DNA of 64,000 nucleotides from Variovorax sp. Root473 (GCF_001426505.1 NZ_LMEV01000017.1:1503556-1567555); one strand, 5' to 3'. Positions 32,751-45,603 are shown, counted from the stretch's first letter. Notes: generated by a model from the sequence alone, not told the origin. Numbers and translations: made by a program.

Positions 32751-33617
32751 TCAGCTGCTGCTCTTTTTCACCAGCGCAGCGATGTAAGCGTCCAGCGAAA
32801 TGGCCCCGCGATTCGGCGCGTGCGCTGGCTCGTAGGCCTCTTCGAGCGTGAGGCGCGTCATGGCGACATAGGACTTCGCCGCGGGTTCCGAAAAACCCAT
32901 CGACCGGAAGGCCTGCTCCCACTGCGCGGGCGGTGTCTGCACGGCCTCGACGGGCCGGCCCAGCGCAGCGGCAAAGGCTGCAGCCACGTCGGCCGGCGAG
33001 TAAGTCTGCGGTCCCTCGACGTGGTGCATCCCTGAGCGCTCGGGCGGCGCCAGCATGAGCTTGGCCGCGAACTCGCCGATGTCGTGCGGCGCCACCATCG
33101 GCAGCTTGAAATCGGGCGGGTACATGCTGTGCACCTTGCCCTCGGTGCTGGCAGTGTCGAGCGAGGCGTCCCAGTTGCTCATGTAGTAGGCCGCGCGCTG
33201 CACGCTCAGCGGCACGGGGCCGGCGGCCAGCGCCTGCTCCATGTCGTACAGCACGCCCAGGTCGCCGATGCCTTCGCCGGGCTGCGCGCCGTAGGTCGAG
33301 GCGGCAACGATCTTCTCGAGCTTGCAACCTTCGATCGCGGCCAGGATGGCGCGCAGGCTGCGGTGCTCCTCGGCCACGGTGTCGGTCGACGGCGCCGCCG
33401 GCGGGTTGAGCACGAACAGCCGCGTGCCGCTGGCGATCACGCGGCGCAGCGCGGCGGTATCGAATATGTCGACCTGCGCCGCGCGTGCGCCCTTGTTCTG
33501 CTGCGCCTGGGTCTTGCGGGCGTCACGCGTGACCAGCGTGACGGGTTGGTTCTGCGCGAGCAACGCCTGTGCCAGCGCCGAGCCGACATGGCCCGTCGCG
33601 CCAAGAAGGATGTACAT
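32751..33617 (-). CDS. NmrA-like NAD(P)-binding protein (atypical SDR)
   Basis: 288 residues. The Rossmann motif YILLGATGHVGSALAQALL is at the N-terminus, followed by VTRDARKTQAQQNKGARAAQVDIFD. The body resembles NmrA/YwnB-type sugar-epimerase-like proteins that sense NADP or reduce quinones (compare the QorB/NmrA group). The usual SDR Tyr-x3-Lys is not clear, in keeping with an atypical SDR. No operon partner is evident; the next upstream gene ends 14 bases before its start. Confidence 0.83.
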   Translation of the reverse strand: MYILLGATGHVGSALAQALLAQNQPVTLVTRDARKTQAQQNKGARAAQVDIFDTAALRRVIASGTRLFVLNPPAAPSTDTVAEEHRSLRAILAAIEGCKLEKIVAASTYGAQPGEGIGDLGVLYDMEQALAAGPVPLSVQRAAYYMSNWDASLDTASTEGKVHSMYPPDFKLPMVAPHDIGEFAAKLMLAPPERSGMHHVEGPQTYSPADVAAAFAAALGRPVEAVQTPPAQWEQAFRSMGFSEPAAKSYVAMTRLTLEEAYEPAHAPNRGAISLDAYIAALVKKSSS

Positions 33618-33630
33618 GGAAGCCCTTTTG

Positions 33631-33942
33631 TCAGCTGCGCTTCTCGGCGTTGCGCTTGCGTGTGGCCGCGCCCTTCTTTGCAGAGGCGGAGCGTTCCGCG
33701 GCGGTGCGATTCGCTGCTGCGGCGCCGCCAAGGCGGCCGCCTTTGCGCGAGGGCCCGTGATGCTCGGCCTTGCCGCGGCCCGAGCCGCTCTTCTTGCCGC
33801 CGCCGGTCTCCGCATTCACCGTGGCCCAGGCGCGGCGTTCGGCCTCGCCCTTGGCCACGCCGCGGTGCTCGTAGCCTTCCTCGATGTGCTCGGCCTTGCG
33901 TTTCTGCTTGTCCGTGTAGGACGACTTGTCACCTCTTGGCAT
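33631..33942 (-). CDS. Small basic Lys/Arg/Ala-rich protein (annotated elsewhere as plasmid stabilization)
   Basis: 103 residues. A conserved-looking N-terminal block (MPRGDKSSYTDKQKRKAEHI, then EEGYEHRGVAKGEAERRAWATVN) precedes a Gly/Lys/Ser-rich, histone-like tail (SAKKGAATRKRNAEKRS). Similar small proteins are often labelled 'plasmid stabilization protein' without experimental basis. The strongly basic tail suggests nucleic-acid binding. It lies between alkB and the NmrA-like gene on the same strand. Confidence 0.75.
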   Translation of the reverse strand: MPRGDKSSYTDKQKRKAEHIEEGYEHRGVAKGEAERRAWATVNAETGGGKKSGSGRGKAEHHGPSRKGGRLGGAAAANRTAAERSASAKKGAATRKRNAEKRS

Positions 33943-34031
33943 GCCAGTGCTCCTTCGATCAGAGGGATGAAGAAGCCTCCATGCTGGCCCCCTGCGCGGG
34001 GCCGTGGGTCGGAGGAGGCAGGCGCTGCGCG

Positions 34032-34652
34032 TCAGCGCAGTCTGTCGTGCGAGCGGGTGCGCAAGGTGATCGAGTAGCGCAGCGCCTCGGTCGGCGCAAT
34101 GGCGTGCTGCCATGCCCAGCGCGCCGGTCCGCGCAGCAGGTACACGGAGCGCGGCTCGATGACGATCTCGAGCGCGGCCGGCCCCGAGGCGGGCGCGCCG
34201 GGCACGTAGGGCCGAAACCGCATCACCGCGTCGCCGTGCAGCGAGACGCCGACGATGTCCTCGAAATCGGGCACGTCGCGATGCCAGCCCAGCGGCGTGC
34301 CGGGGCGGTACTCGGCGATCAGCACGTGCGTGAGGTCTTCGGGCGCAACGCCGGCCCAGGCGGCCGCCTTGGCGCGCAGCGGGCGCAGCACTTCGGGCAG
34401 CGGCGCGCCGGGTCGGAGGCGGTTCGTGTCGAAGTCGTAGCTGCCGCCGAAGCTGGTGCCGCGCCGGCGCGCGGTGTATTCCTTGTAGCGCATCTCCTTG
34501 AGCGACAGGCCCTGCACGATGCGCAGCAGGCCGGCCTCTTCGTCGCGCGACAGGAACTCGCTGTCGTAGCGCAGGCCTTCGATGGCTGCGACGGGAGCCT
34601 CGCCGAACAGGTCGGGCTGGCCGGCGTGTTCAAGGCGTCGGGTGGCGCGCAT
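34032..34652 (-). CDS. AlkB-type 2-oxoglutarate/Fe(II) dioxygenase
   Basis: 206 residues. Iron ligands: HRD in LGWHRDVPDFEDIVGVSL and a distal His in WQHAIAP. The 2OG-binding Arg pair is RYSITLRT. The substrate-side ARRRGTSFGGSYDF resembles AlkB/ALKBH proteins that remove alkyl groups from DNA or RNA bases. The start lies inside the 3' end of the upstream helicase gene (23-base overlap), which suggests co-expression and a shared repair role. Confidence 0.88.
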   Translation of the reverse strand: MRATRRLEHAGQPDLFGEAPVAAIEGLRYDSEFLSRDEEAGLLRIVQGLSLKEMRYKEYTARRRGTSFGGSYDFDTNRLRPGAPLPEVLRPLRAKAAAWAGVAPEDLTHVLIAEYRPGTPLGWHRDVPDFEDIVGVSLHGDAVMRFRPYVPGAPASGPAALEIVIEPRSVYLLRGPARWAWQHAIAPTEALRYSITLRTRSHDRLR

Positions 34653-36954
34653 CGTCTTCAGTGTCCCCGGCCAGTTGCACATGCCACCAGGCGGGCAGCA
34701 GCTCGCGGATCTCGGCACGCGCAAAGCGGTCGTCGAGCAAGTGCAGCACGCCCGTGTCGGCCTCGGTGCGGATCACGCGGCCCGCGGCCTGCACCACCTT
34801 CTGCAGGCCCGGGTAGAGGTAGGTGTATTCGTAGCCCTTGCCGAAGCGCGACTGCATGCGCTCGCGCGTGATCTCGTTGAGTTCGTTGTACTGGGGCAGC
34901 CCGAGGCTTGCGACGAAGGCGCCGATGAGCCGGCTGCCCGGCAGGTCGATGCCCTCGCCGAAGGCACCGCCGAGCACGGCGAAGCCGATGCCCTGCCCGC
35001 CCTCCTCGAAGCGCGCGATGAAGCCGTGCCGGTCGGCCTCGCGCATGCCGCGCGTCTGCGCCCACACGGGCACGCCGGGGTGGCGCAGCGAGAACGCGGC
35101 ACAGGCTTTGTCCAGGTAGTCGAAGCTGCTGAAGAAGGCCAGGTAGTTGCCGGGCAGGCGCTCGAACTGCGCGCCGATGATGTCCGCCACATGGCGCAGC
35201 GAGCCGGCGCGGTCGCGAAAGCGCGTGGAGACGCCGGTCGCCACCTCGACGCGCAGCTGCCGGCTGCTGAACGGCGACGCCACGTCGAGCAGTGCCGTGT
35301 CTTCGGGCAGGCCGAGCGCGTCGCGGTAGAACGCGAACGGCGACAGCGTGCCCGAGAAACAGGTGACCGACACCGCGTCGGCAAAGCGGCCTTCGAGGAA
35401 CGGCCCGGGCACGAGGTTGCGGATGGCCAGGCCGCGCTGCTCCTGCGTGGCGCCCAGCGTGCGCTCGAACACCGAGTGGTCGTCGAAGACTTCGGCCAGC
35501 CGCGCGAAGTGCAGCGCGTCGAAGAAGAAGCGCTGCAGCGGGCCCTGCGCTGCCTCGGGCGTGGCGGCGAAGTGCTCGGCCATCGCGGTGTTGGCGGCCT
35601 GCAGCGTGCGCAAAAAGCGCTCGGGGATCTCGTCGGCGGTGTCGTAGCCGGCCGTCTGCGCCTGCTGCAGCGTGTCCCATTCGCGGAACAGCCGCGCCAG
35701 CGGGCCGCGCACGGCGGCGGGTGCGGCGCGGTGCGCTTCTTCCAGCGCCGCGCCTTCGAGTCTGGCGGTGTACATGCCGCGCGCACGCTCCAGCAGGTTG
35801 TGCGCCTCGTCGACCAGCACGGCGACGCGCCAGTTGGCGTCCTTCATGCTGGCGAACAGGAAGGCGCTGCTGTCGAAGTAGTAGTTGTAGTCGCCGACGA
35901 TGACATCGCTCCAGTGCGTCATTTCCTGCGCGAGGAAATAGGGGCAGACCTCGTGTGCGAGCGCAACCCGGCGCAGCGCCTCGCGGTCGAGCCAGCCGAC
36001 CTGCGCGGCCTCGGCGCGCGCGGCCGGCAGGCGGTCGTAGAAGCCGCGCGCCAGCGGACAGGCCTCGCCGTGGCAGGCGCGGTCGGGGTACTCGCAGACC
36101 TTTTCGCGGGCGGCAAGCTCGAGCACGCGCGGCCGGGCGCCGCCCTGCCCCAGCACCCGCAAGGCGTCGAGCGCCACGGGCCGCCCGGAGGTCTTGGCGG
36201 TGAGGAAGAACACCTTGTCGACCCGGTGCGCCGCGCGCGCCTTGAGCAGCGGAAACAGCGTGGCCAGCGTCTTGCCGATGCCTGTGGGCGCCTGCGCCAG
36301 CAGGCATCGCGCGCTGACCGCCGCGCGGTAGACCGCCTCGGCCAGTGCGCGCTGGCCGGTGCGGAACGTGGCGTGGGGAAACTCGAGCCGCGCCAACACC
36401 TCGTCGAGCGCGCCGCGGTGGTCGGCCTCGCGCTGCGCCCAGTCGCTGTAGCCCGCGCACAAGGTCTCGAAGTGCGCACGGAGGGTGTCGCGCGTGTGCT
36501 GCTCTTCAAGCACGGTTTCGTCGCCGCTGGCCAGGTCGAGGTAGACCAGTGCGACGGTCAGACTCTCGTACCCTTCCTGTTCGCAGAGCATCCAGCCGTA
36601 GCAGCGCACCTGCGCCCAGTGCAAGGCGCGGTGGTTGGCGCGGATGGCGTCGAAGTCGCCGCGAAAGGTCTTGATTTCTTCGACCCGCGCCTGCGACGGG
36701 TCGAAGCCGTCGGCCCGGCCGCGCACGCGCAGGGGGCCGCAGGTGGTGTCGAGCGGCACTTCGCTGCGGTAGTCGCCGCCGCGTCGGGCCTGCACCAGCG
36801 CGTGGCCGGCCATGCCTTCGAGCGCGCTGGGCGCGGGCACGAAGCGCAGGTCGAGGTCGCCGGCCTTGGCGCCGAACGCGCACAAGGCCTTGACGGACAC
36901 GACATGCGCCGCTGAAACAGCGGCTGACGGAACGGAGTGGGGTTCGGAAGGCAT
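34630..36954 (-). CDS. Rad3/XPD-type helicase with N-terminal PD-(D/E)xK nuclease-like domain
   Basis: 774 residues. The first ~200 contain a Cas4-like nuclease core: GRADGFDPSQARVEEIKTF gives the D...ExK arrangement. Then Walker A LLAQAPTGIGKT and DEAH box VLVDEAHNLLERARGM. Four Cys set in KVCEYPDRACHGEACP and VCPYF match the FeS cluster of XPD/DinG helicases. Later motifs include TCFSGTLSPF and GKGYEYTYLYPGLQKVVQAAGR. The enzyme is likely a 5'-3' DNA helicase for repair. The ATG at MPSEPHS is preferred over an upstream GTG. It is divergent from the sensor kinase and overlaps alkB. Confidence 0.87.
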   Translation of the reverse strand: MPSEPHSVPSAAVSAAHVVSVKALCAFGAKAGDLDLRFVPAPSALEGMAGHALVQARRGGDYRSEVPLDTTCGPLRVRGRADGFDPSQARVEEIKTFRGDFDAIRANHRALHWAQVRCYGWMLCEQEGYESLTVALVYLDLASGDETVLEEQHTRDTLRAHFETLCAGYSDWAQREADHRGALDEVLARLEFPHATFRTGQRALAEAVYRAAVSARCLLAQAPTGIGKTLATLFPLLKARAAHRVDKVFFLTAKTSGRPVALDALRVLGQGGARPRVLELAAREKVCEYPDRACHGEACPLARGFYDRLPAARAEAAQVGWLDREALRRVALAHEVCPYFLAQEMTHWSDVIVGDYNYYFDSSAFLFASMKDANWRVAVLVDEAHNLLERARGMYTARLEGAALEEAHRAAPAAVRGPLARLFREWDTLQQAQTAGYDTADEIPERFLRTLQAANTAMAEHFAATPEAAQGPLQRFFFDALHFARLAEVFDDHSVFERTLGATQEQRGLAIRNLVPGPFLEGRFADAVSVTCFSGTLSPFAFYRDALGLPEDTALLDVASPFSSRQLRVEVATGVSTRFRDRAGSLRHVADIIGAQFERLPGNYLAFFSSFDYLDKACAAFSLRHPGVPVWAQTRGMREADRHGFIARFEEGGQGIGFAVLGGAFGEGIDLPGSRLIGAFVASLGLPQYNELNEITRERMQSRFGKGYEYTYLYPGLQKVVQAAGRVIRTEADTGVLHLLDDRFARAEIRELLPAWWHVQLAGDTEDDARHPTP

Positions 36955-37095
36955 GCCGCCGATACTGGATGAAATCACAGTATAACGAGCGCTGAATGCG
37001 GCAATACGTCACACAAATGGGGATCGAGGTCTTCTCCGACAGGTCCAATGTCCTTTTTCGGCAAGACTTGACAAGTTTTGCTTACAAATGCGTCC

Positions 37096-40601
<3,506 letters not shown>

Positions 40602-40605
<4 letters not shown>

Positions 40606-41471
40606 CGCGAAAGCCTCTCTCCGCCTCGGCCACGGCGCCTGCGCAGCTCCAACCGCTGAGCGACACCGAGATCGAGTTGCGCCTGCTGATGGAGGCGATC
40701 TACCTCAAGTACAGCTACGACTTCCGCAACTACACCACCGCCTCGCAGAAGCGCCGCGTGCTGTACGCGCTGGAACAGCTCGGCCTGCCGAGCATCTCGG
40801 CGCTGCAGGACCGCGTGCTGCGCGACGCGACGCTGTTCGGCCAGCTGCTGCAGTTCCTGACGATCCCGGTGAGCGAGATGTTCCGCGACCCGGCCTACTT
40901 CCTGGCGCTGCGCCGGCACGTCGTGCCGATCCTGCACACCTACCCGTCGGTGAAGGTATGGGTGGCGGGCTGCAGCACCGGCGAAGAGGTGTTCTCGCTG
41001 GCCATCCTGCTGCGCGAGGAAGGCCTGCTCGAACGCACGCAGATCTACGCCACCGACATCAATCCGGCGTCGCTCGAGAAGGCGCGCCAGGGCATCTTTC
41101 CTCTGGAGGCCATTCGCGGCTACACATCGAACTACCAGCGCGCGGGCGGGCTCAGTGCGTTCTCCGACTACTACACGGCCGCCTACGAGGCCGCGCGCTT
41201 CGACCCCTCGCTGTGCGCCGATGTGATCTTTGCCGACCACAGCCTGGCCACCGACAGCGTCTTCGCCGAGACGCAGCTGGTGTCGTGCCGCAATGTGCTC
41301 ATCTACTTCAACCGCCAGCTGCAGGACCGCGCGCTCGGGCTGTTCCACGAGTCGCTGTCGCACCGCGGTTTTCTCGGGCTGGGCTCGAAGGAAAGCATCG
41401 ACTTCTCGGGCTACGCCGACCGCTTCGACGCCCATGCGCGCACCGAGCGCATCTACCGCAAGGTCGCATGA
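40602..41471 (+). CDS. CheR-type protein-glutamate methyltransferase
   Basis: 289 residues starting at GTG in a GTGA overlap. The N-terminal helical CheR domain (YDFRNYTTASQKRRVLYALE) is followed by the AdoMet domain: VKVWVAGCSTGEEVFSLAILL, IYATDINPASLEKARQGIF and CRNVLIYFNRQLQ. CheR methylates glutamates on chemoreceptors. No chemoreceptor lies in this operon, so the substrate may be elsewhere or may be the upstream kinase, as proposed for CheR/CheB-linked sensor systems. Confidence 0.92.
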
Positions 41472-42079
41472 AGCGCGCCGGCACGCACCATCCGTTTCCG
41501 CTTCGCCGCGTGGAGGCCGTGGTGCTCGGCGCCTCGGCCGGCGGCATCGACGCACTGGGCGCGGTGCTCGACGGCCTGCCCGCGGGCTGGCGCATTCCGA
41601 TGGCGGTGGTGTTGCACCTGCCCGAATCGCACGACAGCCACCTGGCCGAGATCTTTGCGCAGCGCCTGCCGATTCCCGTGCACGAGGCGCTCGACAAGAT
41701 GCCCATGGCCGACGGCTGCCTGTACTTTGCGCCGCCGGGCTACCACCTGTCGATCGAGCGCGGGCGCCGCTTTTCGCTGAGCTGCGAGGCGCCCGTGCTG
41801 TATTCGCGCCCTTCCATCGACGTGCTCATGGCTTCGGCCGCTGACGCCTTCGGGCCGTCGGTGGCCGGCTTTCTCATGACCGGCGCGAACGAGGACGGCG
41901 CGGAAGGCCTGCTGCGCATCCACCGTGCCGGCGGACTCACCGTCGTGCAAGACCCCACCGAAGCTTTGGTTCCCACCATGCCCCTCGCCGCCATCGCGCG
42001 CCACACGCCCGACCACGTGCTTCCCCTGCGCGACCTGCGCACTCTCCTGCAGCAACTGGAGCCCGCCCATGCCCATTGA
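41468..42079 (+). CDS. CheB-type methylesterase lacking a receiver domain
   Basis: 203 residues, the catalytic domain only. Ser in VVLGASAGGIDAL, His in VVLHLPESHDSHL and Asp in FLMTGANEDGAEGLL form the expected triad. Canonical CheB (about 350 residues) has an N-terminal receiver; its absence means control must come from elsewhere, possibly the receivers of the neighbouring kinases. It overlaps cheR by ATGA and the next kinase by 11 bases. Confidence 0.9.
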   Translation: MKRAGTHHPFPLRRVEAVVLGASAGGIDALGAVLDGLPAGWRIPMAVVLHLPESHDSHLAEIFAQRLPIPVHEALDKMPMADGCLYFAPPGYHLSIERGRRFSLSCEAPVLYSRPSIDVLMASAADAFGPSVAGFLMTGANEDGAEGLLRIHRAGGLTVVQDPTEALVPTMPLAAIARHTPDHVLPLRDLRTLLQQLEPAHAH

Positions 42080-43286
42080 GGTCGAAAGCAAGCTGCTGAT
42101 CGTCGACGACCTGCCCGAGAACCTGCTGGCGCTCGAGGCACTGATTCGCGCGCCCGGCCGCGTGGTGTACCGCGCCGGTTCGGCCGAGTCCGCGCTGACG
42201 CTGTTGCTGGAGCATGAATTCGCGCTCGCCATCGTCGACGTGCAGATGCCCGGCATGAACGGGTTCGAGCTGGCCGAGCTGATGCGCGGCACCGAGCGCA
42301 CGCGGCACATTCCAATCATCTTCGTGAGCGCTGCCGGGCGCGAGATGAACTACGCCTTCCAGGGCTACGAAAGCGGCGCGGTCGACTTCCTGCACAAGCC
42401 GCTCGATCCGCACGCGGTCGTCAGCAAGGTGAGCGTGTTCGTCGATCTGTACCAGCACCGCAAGGCGCTGCGCCACGAGATGGAATCGCTGGCCGCCGCG
42501 CATCGCAAGCAGGAAGAACTCGTGCAGCAGCTGCAGCACACGCAGCGCGAGCTGGAGCGCGCGGTGCGCATGCGCGACGACTTCATGTCGATGGTGTCAC
42601 ACGAACTGCGCACGCCACTGAACACGCTCTACCTCGAGGCGCAGCTGCGCCAGCTGCACCTGTCCAAGGGCAAGCTCGACAGCTTCTCGCCCGAGAGGCT
42701 GTCCACGATGATCGAGCGCGACCAGCGGCAGATCCGCAACATGGTGCGGCTCATCGACGACATGCTCGACGTGACCCGGCTGCGGCGCGATGCGCTATCG
42801 ATCCAGACCAAGCCGGTCGACCTGGCCTCGCTGGCACGCGCCGTGGTCGACAACCTGCGCCACCAGGCCGAGGCCGCGGGCTGCACCATCGCGCTGGAAG
42901 CGCCGAGCACGCTGCGCGGCGTGTGGGACGAATTCCGCATCGAGCAGGTGCTGACCAACCTGCTGACCAACGCGCTGCGCTACGGCGGCGGCAAGCCGGT
43001 GGAGATGACCGTGCTGCAAAACGGCGACAACGCCGTGGTGAGCGTGCGCGACCAGGGCATCGGCATCTCGCCCGAGGACCATCAGCGCATCTTCGAACAG
43101 TTCGAGCGCACCGACGTGAGCCGCCAGCACGCGGCCGGCCTGGGGTTGGGGCTGTACATCACCCACAAGATCGTGACCCTGCACGCGGGGCGTATCGGCG
43201 TGGAGAGTACGCCGGGCCAGGGTGCGCGCTTTTTCGTCGAGCTGCCGCTGCAGCCGCCCCCTGCCGTGCCGGACGCCGCGAAGTAA
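42069..43286 (+). CDS. Receiver-histidine kinase hybrid
   Basis: 405 residues, no membrane helix. The N-terminal receiver (VESKLLIVDDLPENLLAL, acceptor Asp in AIVDVQMPGMNG) is followed by a short coiled coil, HisKA (MSMVSHELRTPLNTLYLE) and HATPase (NLLTNALRYGGGKP, DQGIGI, GLGLGLYITHKI). A receiver ahead of a kinase lets an upstream kinase, most likely the large hybrid of this operon, control this one through phosphotransfer. The cytosolic location fits an internal relay. Confidence 0.93.
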   Translation: MPIEVESKLLIVDDLPENLLALEALIRAPGRVVYRAGSAESALTLLLEHEFALAIVDVQMPGMNGFELAELMRGTERTRHIPIIFVSAAGREMNYAFQGYESGAVDFLHKPLDPHAVVSKVSVFVDLYQHRKALRHEMESLAAAHRKQEELVQQLQHTQRELERAVRMRDDFMSMVSHELRTPLNTLYLEAQLRQLHLSKGKLDSFSPERLSTMIERDQRQIRNMVRLIDDMLDVTRLRRDALSIQTKPVDLASLARAVVDNLRHQAEAAGCTIALEAPSTLRGVWDEFRIEQVLTNLLTNALRYGGGKPVEMTVLQNGDNAVVSVRDQGIGISPEDHQRIFEQFERTDVSRQHAAGLGLGLYITHKIVTLHAGRIGVESTPGQGARFFVELPLQPPPAVPDAAK

Positions 43287-43370
43287 CAAACGAAGCCTTG
43301 TTACGGATTCCCGTAGGCACTGCGCCGATACTGCGGGATCGCAATCAATGGATGACGAGAGAAAACAACT

Positions 43371-43730
43371 GTGAATGTGCTGATCGTCGACGACAACGAG
43401 GCTGCGGCCGACCTGCTGCAGGAACTGCTGACGCTGCAGGACCACACCGCCCGCTGCACCTACACGGCGCAGCAGGCGCTGGATGCGGCGGCCGACGAGC
43501 GCTTCGATGCGGCGCTGATCGACCTCACCTTGCCCGACTTTCCAGGCACCGAGGTGGCACGACGCCTGCGCGCCGGCACAGCGCAGGGATCGCCGCGGCT
43601 GCTGGTCGCGATTTCAGGATTCTCGGCACAGGACGCGGCGAACGCCGCGCCAGGGGAAGTGCTGTTCGACCACCACCTGCAAAAGCCCATCGACATCGGC
43701 GCGCTCGAGCGCATCCTGGCGCCTGCCTGA
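43371..43730 (+). CDS. Single-domain response regulator
   Basis: 119 residues, receiver only, starting at GTG. Acidic pocket VLIVDDNEAA, acceptor Asp in ALIDLTLPDFPG, conserved Lys in LQKPIDIG. It has no output domain, so it acts as a CheY-like or phosphosink protein. It lies 84 bases after the second kinase and is probably its partner. Confidence 0.9.
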   Translation: MNVLIVDDNEAAADLLQELLTLQDHTARCTYTAQQALDAAADERFDAALIDLTLPDFPGTEVARRLRAGTAQGSPRLLVAISGFSAQDAANAAPGEVLFDHHLQKPIDIGALERILAPA

Positions 43731-43752
43731 AGCCGGGCCGGCGCCCCGCCCT

Positions 43753-43983
43753 TCAGCGCATCGCGCGGTAGCGATAAAGGCGAAAACCTTCCTTCTGGAT
43801 GAAGCCGCTGGGTTCCCAGCCGCGAGCGAGCGCGCGATCGGTGATCTGCGCCATCTGCAGGCCGATGCTGTCCTGAAGGTTGTCCCCCACGGCAAGCTCG
43901 AACTTCCGGAGTTCACCGTCCAGGGCCTCCACCGCCGCAATGGCGGCTTCGACATCGGTGAATGGCCGAACGCTGGTCTGCAT
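43753..43983 (-). CDS. Hypothetical protein, 76 aa
   Basis: A compact, soluble-looking protein (VEAAIAAVEALDGELRKFELAV, then GFRLYRYRAMR). GGAGCGAC precedes the ATG. It lies convergent to the response-regulator gene with 22 bases between stops. No family is recognised; length, codon pattern and ribosome site support it being real. Confidence 0.65.
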   Translation of the reverse strand: MQTSVRPFTDVEAAIAAVEALDGELRKFELAVGDNLQDSIGLQMAQITDRALARGWEPSGFIQKEGFRLYRYRAMR

Positions 43984-44170
43984 TTTTTGTCGCTCCTTGG
44001 GCACTCTGCGCGCCTGTTGAGCGGTCCGAGGCAAGTGTCATGCCCCGGACTGAAATGCTCTTTCGGGCATCAAATGAATTCTTTGAACTTACAAATGTGA
44101 CTGATTGTGACGTTTTGGTCAGGATTCACGCCAAGAATTGGCATGCCCGCAAGCGCGCGGGGCGACGGGG

Positions 44171-44533
44171 TCAATCGCGGTCGCCATCTCCGTCATCCTC
44201 GTCGTCATCGTTCGGCGGGCGGTAGGGATAGCCGGGGCCGTAATAAGGGCGTCCGGGCGGCGGCGCGTAGATCGGGGCCGGCCGGTAGTACACGGGCGGC
44301 GGCGGACGGTAATAGGCCCGCGGCGGCGGCTCGTAATAGATGGGCGCCGGATACGCATAGACGGGTGGCGGCGTGCCATACGGTGGTGCATAGACCGCGC
44401 CCGCGCCGGGTGTGCCAATCTGCACCGACCAGTTCGTGCGCGCGCTGGCGGCGCCCGTGGCGAGCAGCGCGCCGGCCGCGATCACGGCGACGGTTGCCCA
44501 CTTGAAAACAGAAGAATCACTTGGGGAATGCAT
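44171..44533 (-). CDS. Exported Pro/Tyr-rich protein
   Basis: 120 residues. Signal-like N-terminus FKWATVAVIAAGALLATGAASA, then YAPPYGTPPPVYAYPAPIYY and several PPPxYY-type repeats, ending in an acidic tail (PNDDDEDDGDGD). Low-complexity Pro/Tyr surface proteins of this type are common in Burkholderiales, with no defined role. The acidic tail could bind cations. It stands alone between the 76-aa gene and the cyclase gene. Confidence 0.75.
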   Translation of the reverse strand: MHSPSDSSVFKWATVAVIAAGALLATGAASARTNWSVQIGTPGAGAVYAPPYGTPPPVYAYPAPIYYEPPPRAYYRPPPPVYYRPAPIYAPPPGRPYYGPGYPYRPPNDDDEDDGDGDRD

Positions 44534-44655
44534 GGCGGCTCCAGGGCCCGGCGCGAACGGCGCCGAGGTCGCCTCCAACGTCGCAGGCGATCGCGTGGTG
44601 TACGCGAAACGGCACCAGCTGGTTGCCAAACGTGAACGAGATTCTCAGTCGGCCA

Positions 44656-45603
44656 TCAATCCACGATCGCGCGGCGCGACAGCATCACGTCGTCGCCGGT
44701 CGTGTTGAAGGCGATGGTCGGCGCGCTGAAGTCGCTCAGCGGCGCGCCCAGGCCGATCTCGCCGCGGCCATGCAGCACGCATTCGTCGCGCCGCAGCGCG
44801 ATCTCGTGGCTCGACCCGCCGTTGCCGTGAAAGCGCACCCAGGTGCCGTAGGTGCTGACGTCGATCAGCACGCAACTGCCCTGCCGCTCCTCGATGCGCG
44901 CGTGCAGCCGCGACACGCGTGGATCGTTGACCACGAACTGGGCGTCCCCGACGCGCCCCAGGTGAATGGGCAACTGGTCGATGCGGAACACCGAGCGCAC
45001 GCCGAGCCATGCAAGTTCGATGTGACCGAAGGTTGAATCGGGCAGCTTCGTCGGCAGGAGCGCGGCCGGCACCGTGAGGAAGCTGGTCAGGTCTTCCTGC
45101 CAGTCGATGCGATGGACGATCGACATCTCGCTGCGTCCGCGGATGTTGATCGGCCCGAGGTCGCGGTGCTGCACCGAGCCTTCGTGCAGCTGCTCGATCA
45201 CTGTTCCGGTGACCCAGATCTGGCCCGGGCCGGCCAGGTCGCTCAGGCGCGAGGCCAGGTTGACGGCGTCGCCGAAGCAGTCGCCCTCGACCTCGACCAC
45301 GTCACCGCTCGCCACGCCGATCTGCAGCGCCATGCGCAGCGGCACGGGCCAGCCGGCCAGGCGCTTCTGATGGTATCGCTGCAGTTCGATCACCGCGTGC
45401 GTGGCCGCCGCGCCGCTCGAGAAGATGGCGAACACGCCGTCGCCCAGCGATTTCACGACCCGACCGCCATGGACCTCACACACGCGCCCGATCCATTGGG
45501 TCAGCCGCGTCACGGTTTCGGTGGCACGTGCATTTCCCATGGCCTCGAAGACCCTGGTACTTCCGGTCAAATCCGCGAAAACGACTGTGGAATTGACACC
45601 CAT
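44656..45603 (-). CDS. Class III adenylate/guanylate cyclase with C-terminal FHA domain
   Basis: 315 residues. Cyclase domain (1 to about 170): metal Asp in VVFADLTGSTRVF, second metal Asp in VKSLGDGVFAIF, and transition-state Asn/Arg in FGDAVNLASRL, so catalysis looks intact. FHA domain (about 205-290): IHLGRVGDAQFVVNDPRVSRLHARIE keeps the GR and SRxH phospho-Thr-binding residues. There is no membrane segment. It probably makes cAMP in response to Ser/Thr phosphorylation. A slightly longer TTG start is possible; no clear ribosome site is visible before the ATG. Confidence 0.9.
   Translation of the reverse strand: MGVNSTVVFADLTGSTRVFEAMGNARATETVTRLTQWIGRVCEVHGGRVVKSLGDGVFAIFSSGAAATHAVIELQRYHQKRLAGWPVPLRMALQIGVASGDVVEVEGDCFGDAVNLASRLSDLAGPGQIWVTGTVIEQLHEGSVQHRDLGPINIRGRSEMSIVHRIDWQEDLTSFLTVPAALLPTKLPDSTFGHIELAWLGVRSVFRIDQLPIHLGRVGDAQFVVNDPRVSRLHARIEERQGSCVLIDVSTYGTWVRFHGNGGSSHEIALRRDECVLHGRGEIGLGAPLSDFSAPTIAFNTTGDDVMLSRRAIVD

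Noticed and set aside
37060..37095. Sigma-70 promoter (TTGACA at 37066-37071) for the hybrid kinase
   Set aside because: The -35-like hexamer is clear but no -10 element lies at 16-18 bases; the spacing is wrong.
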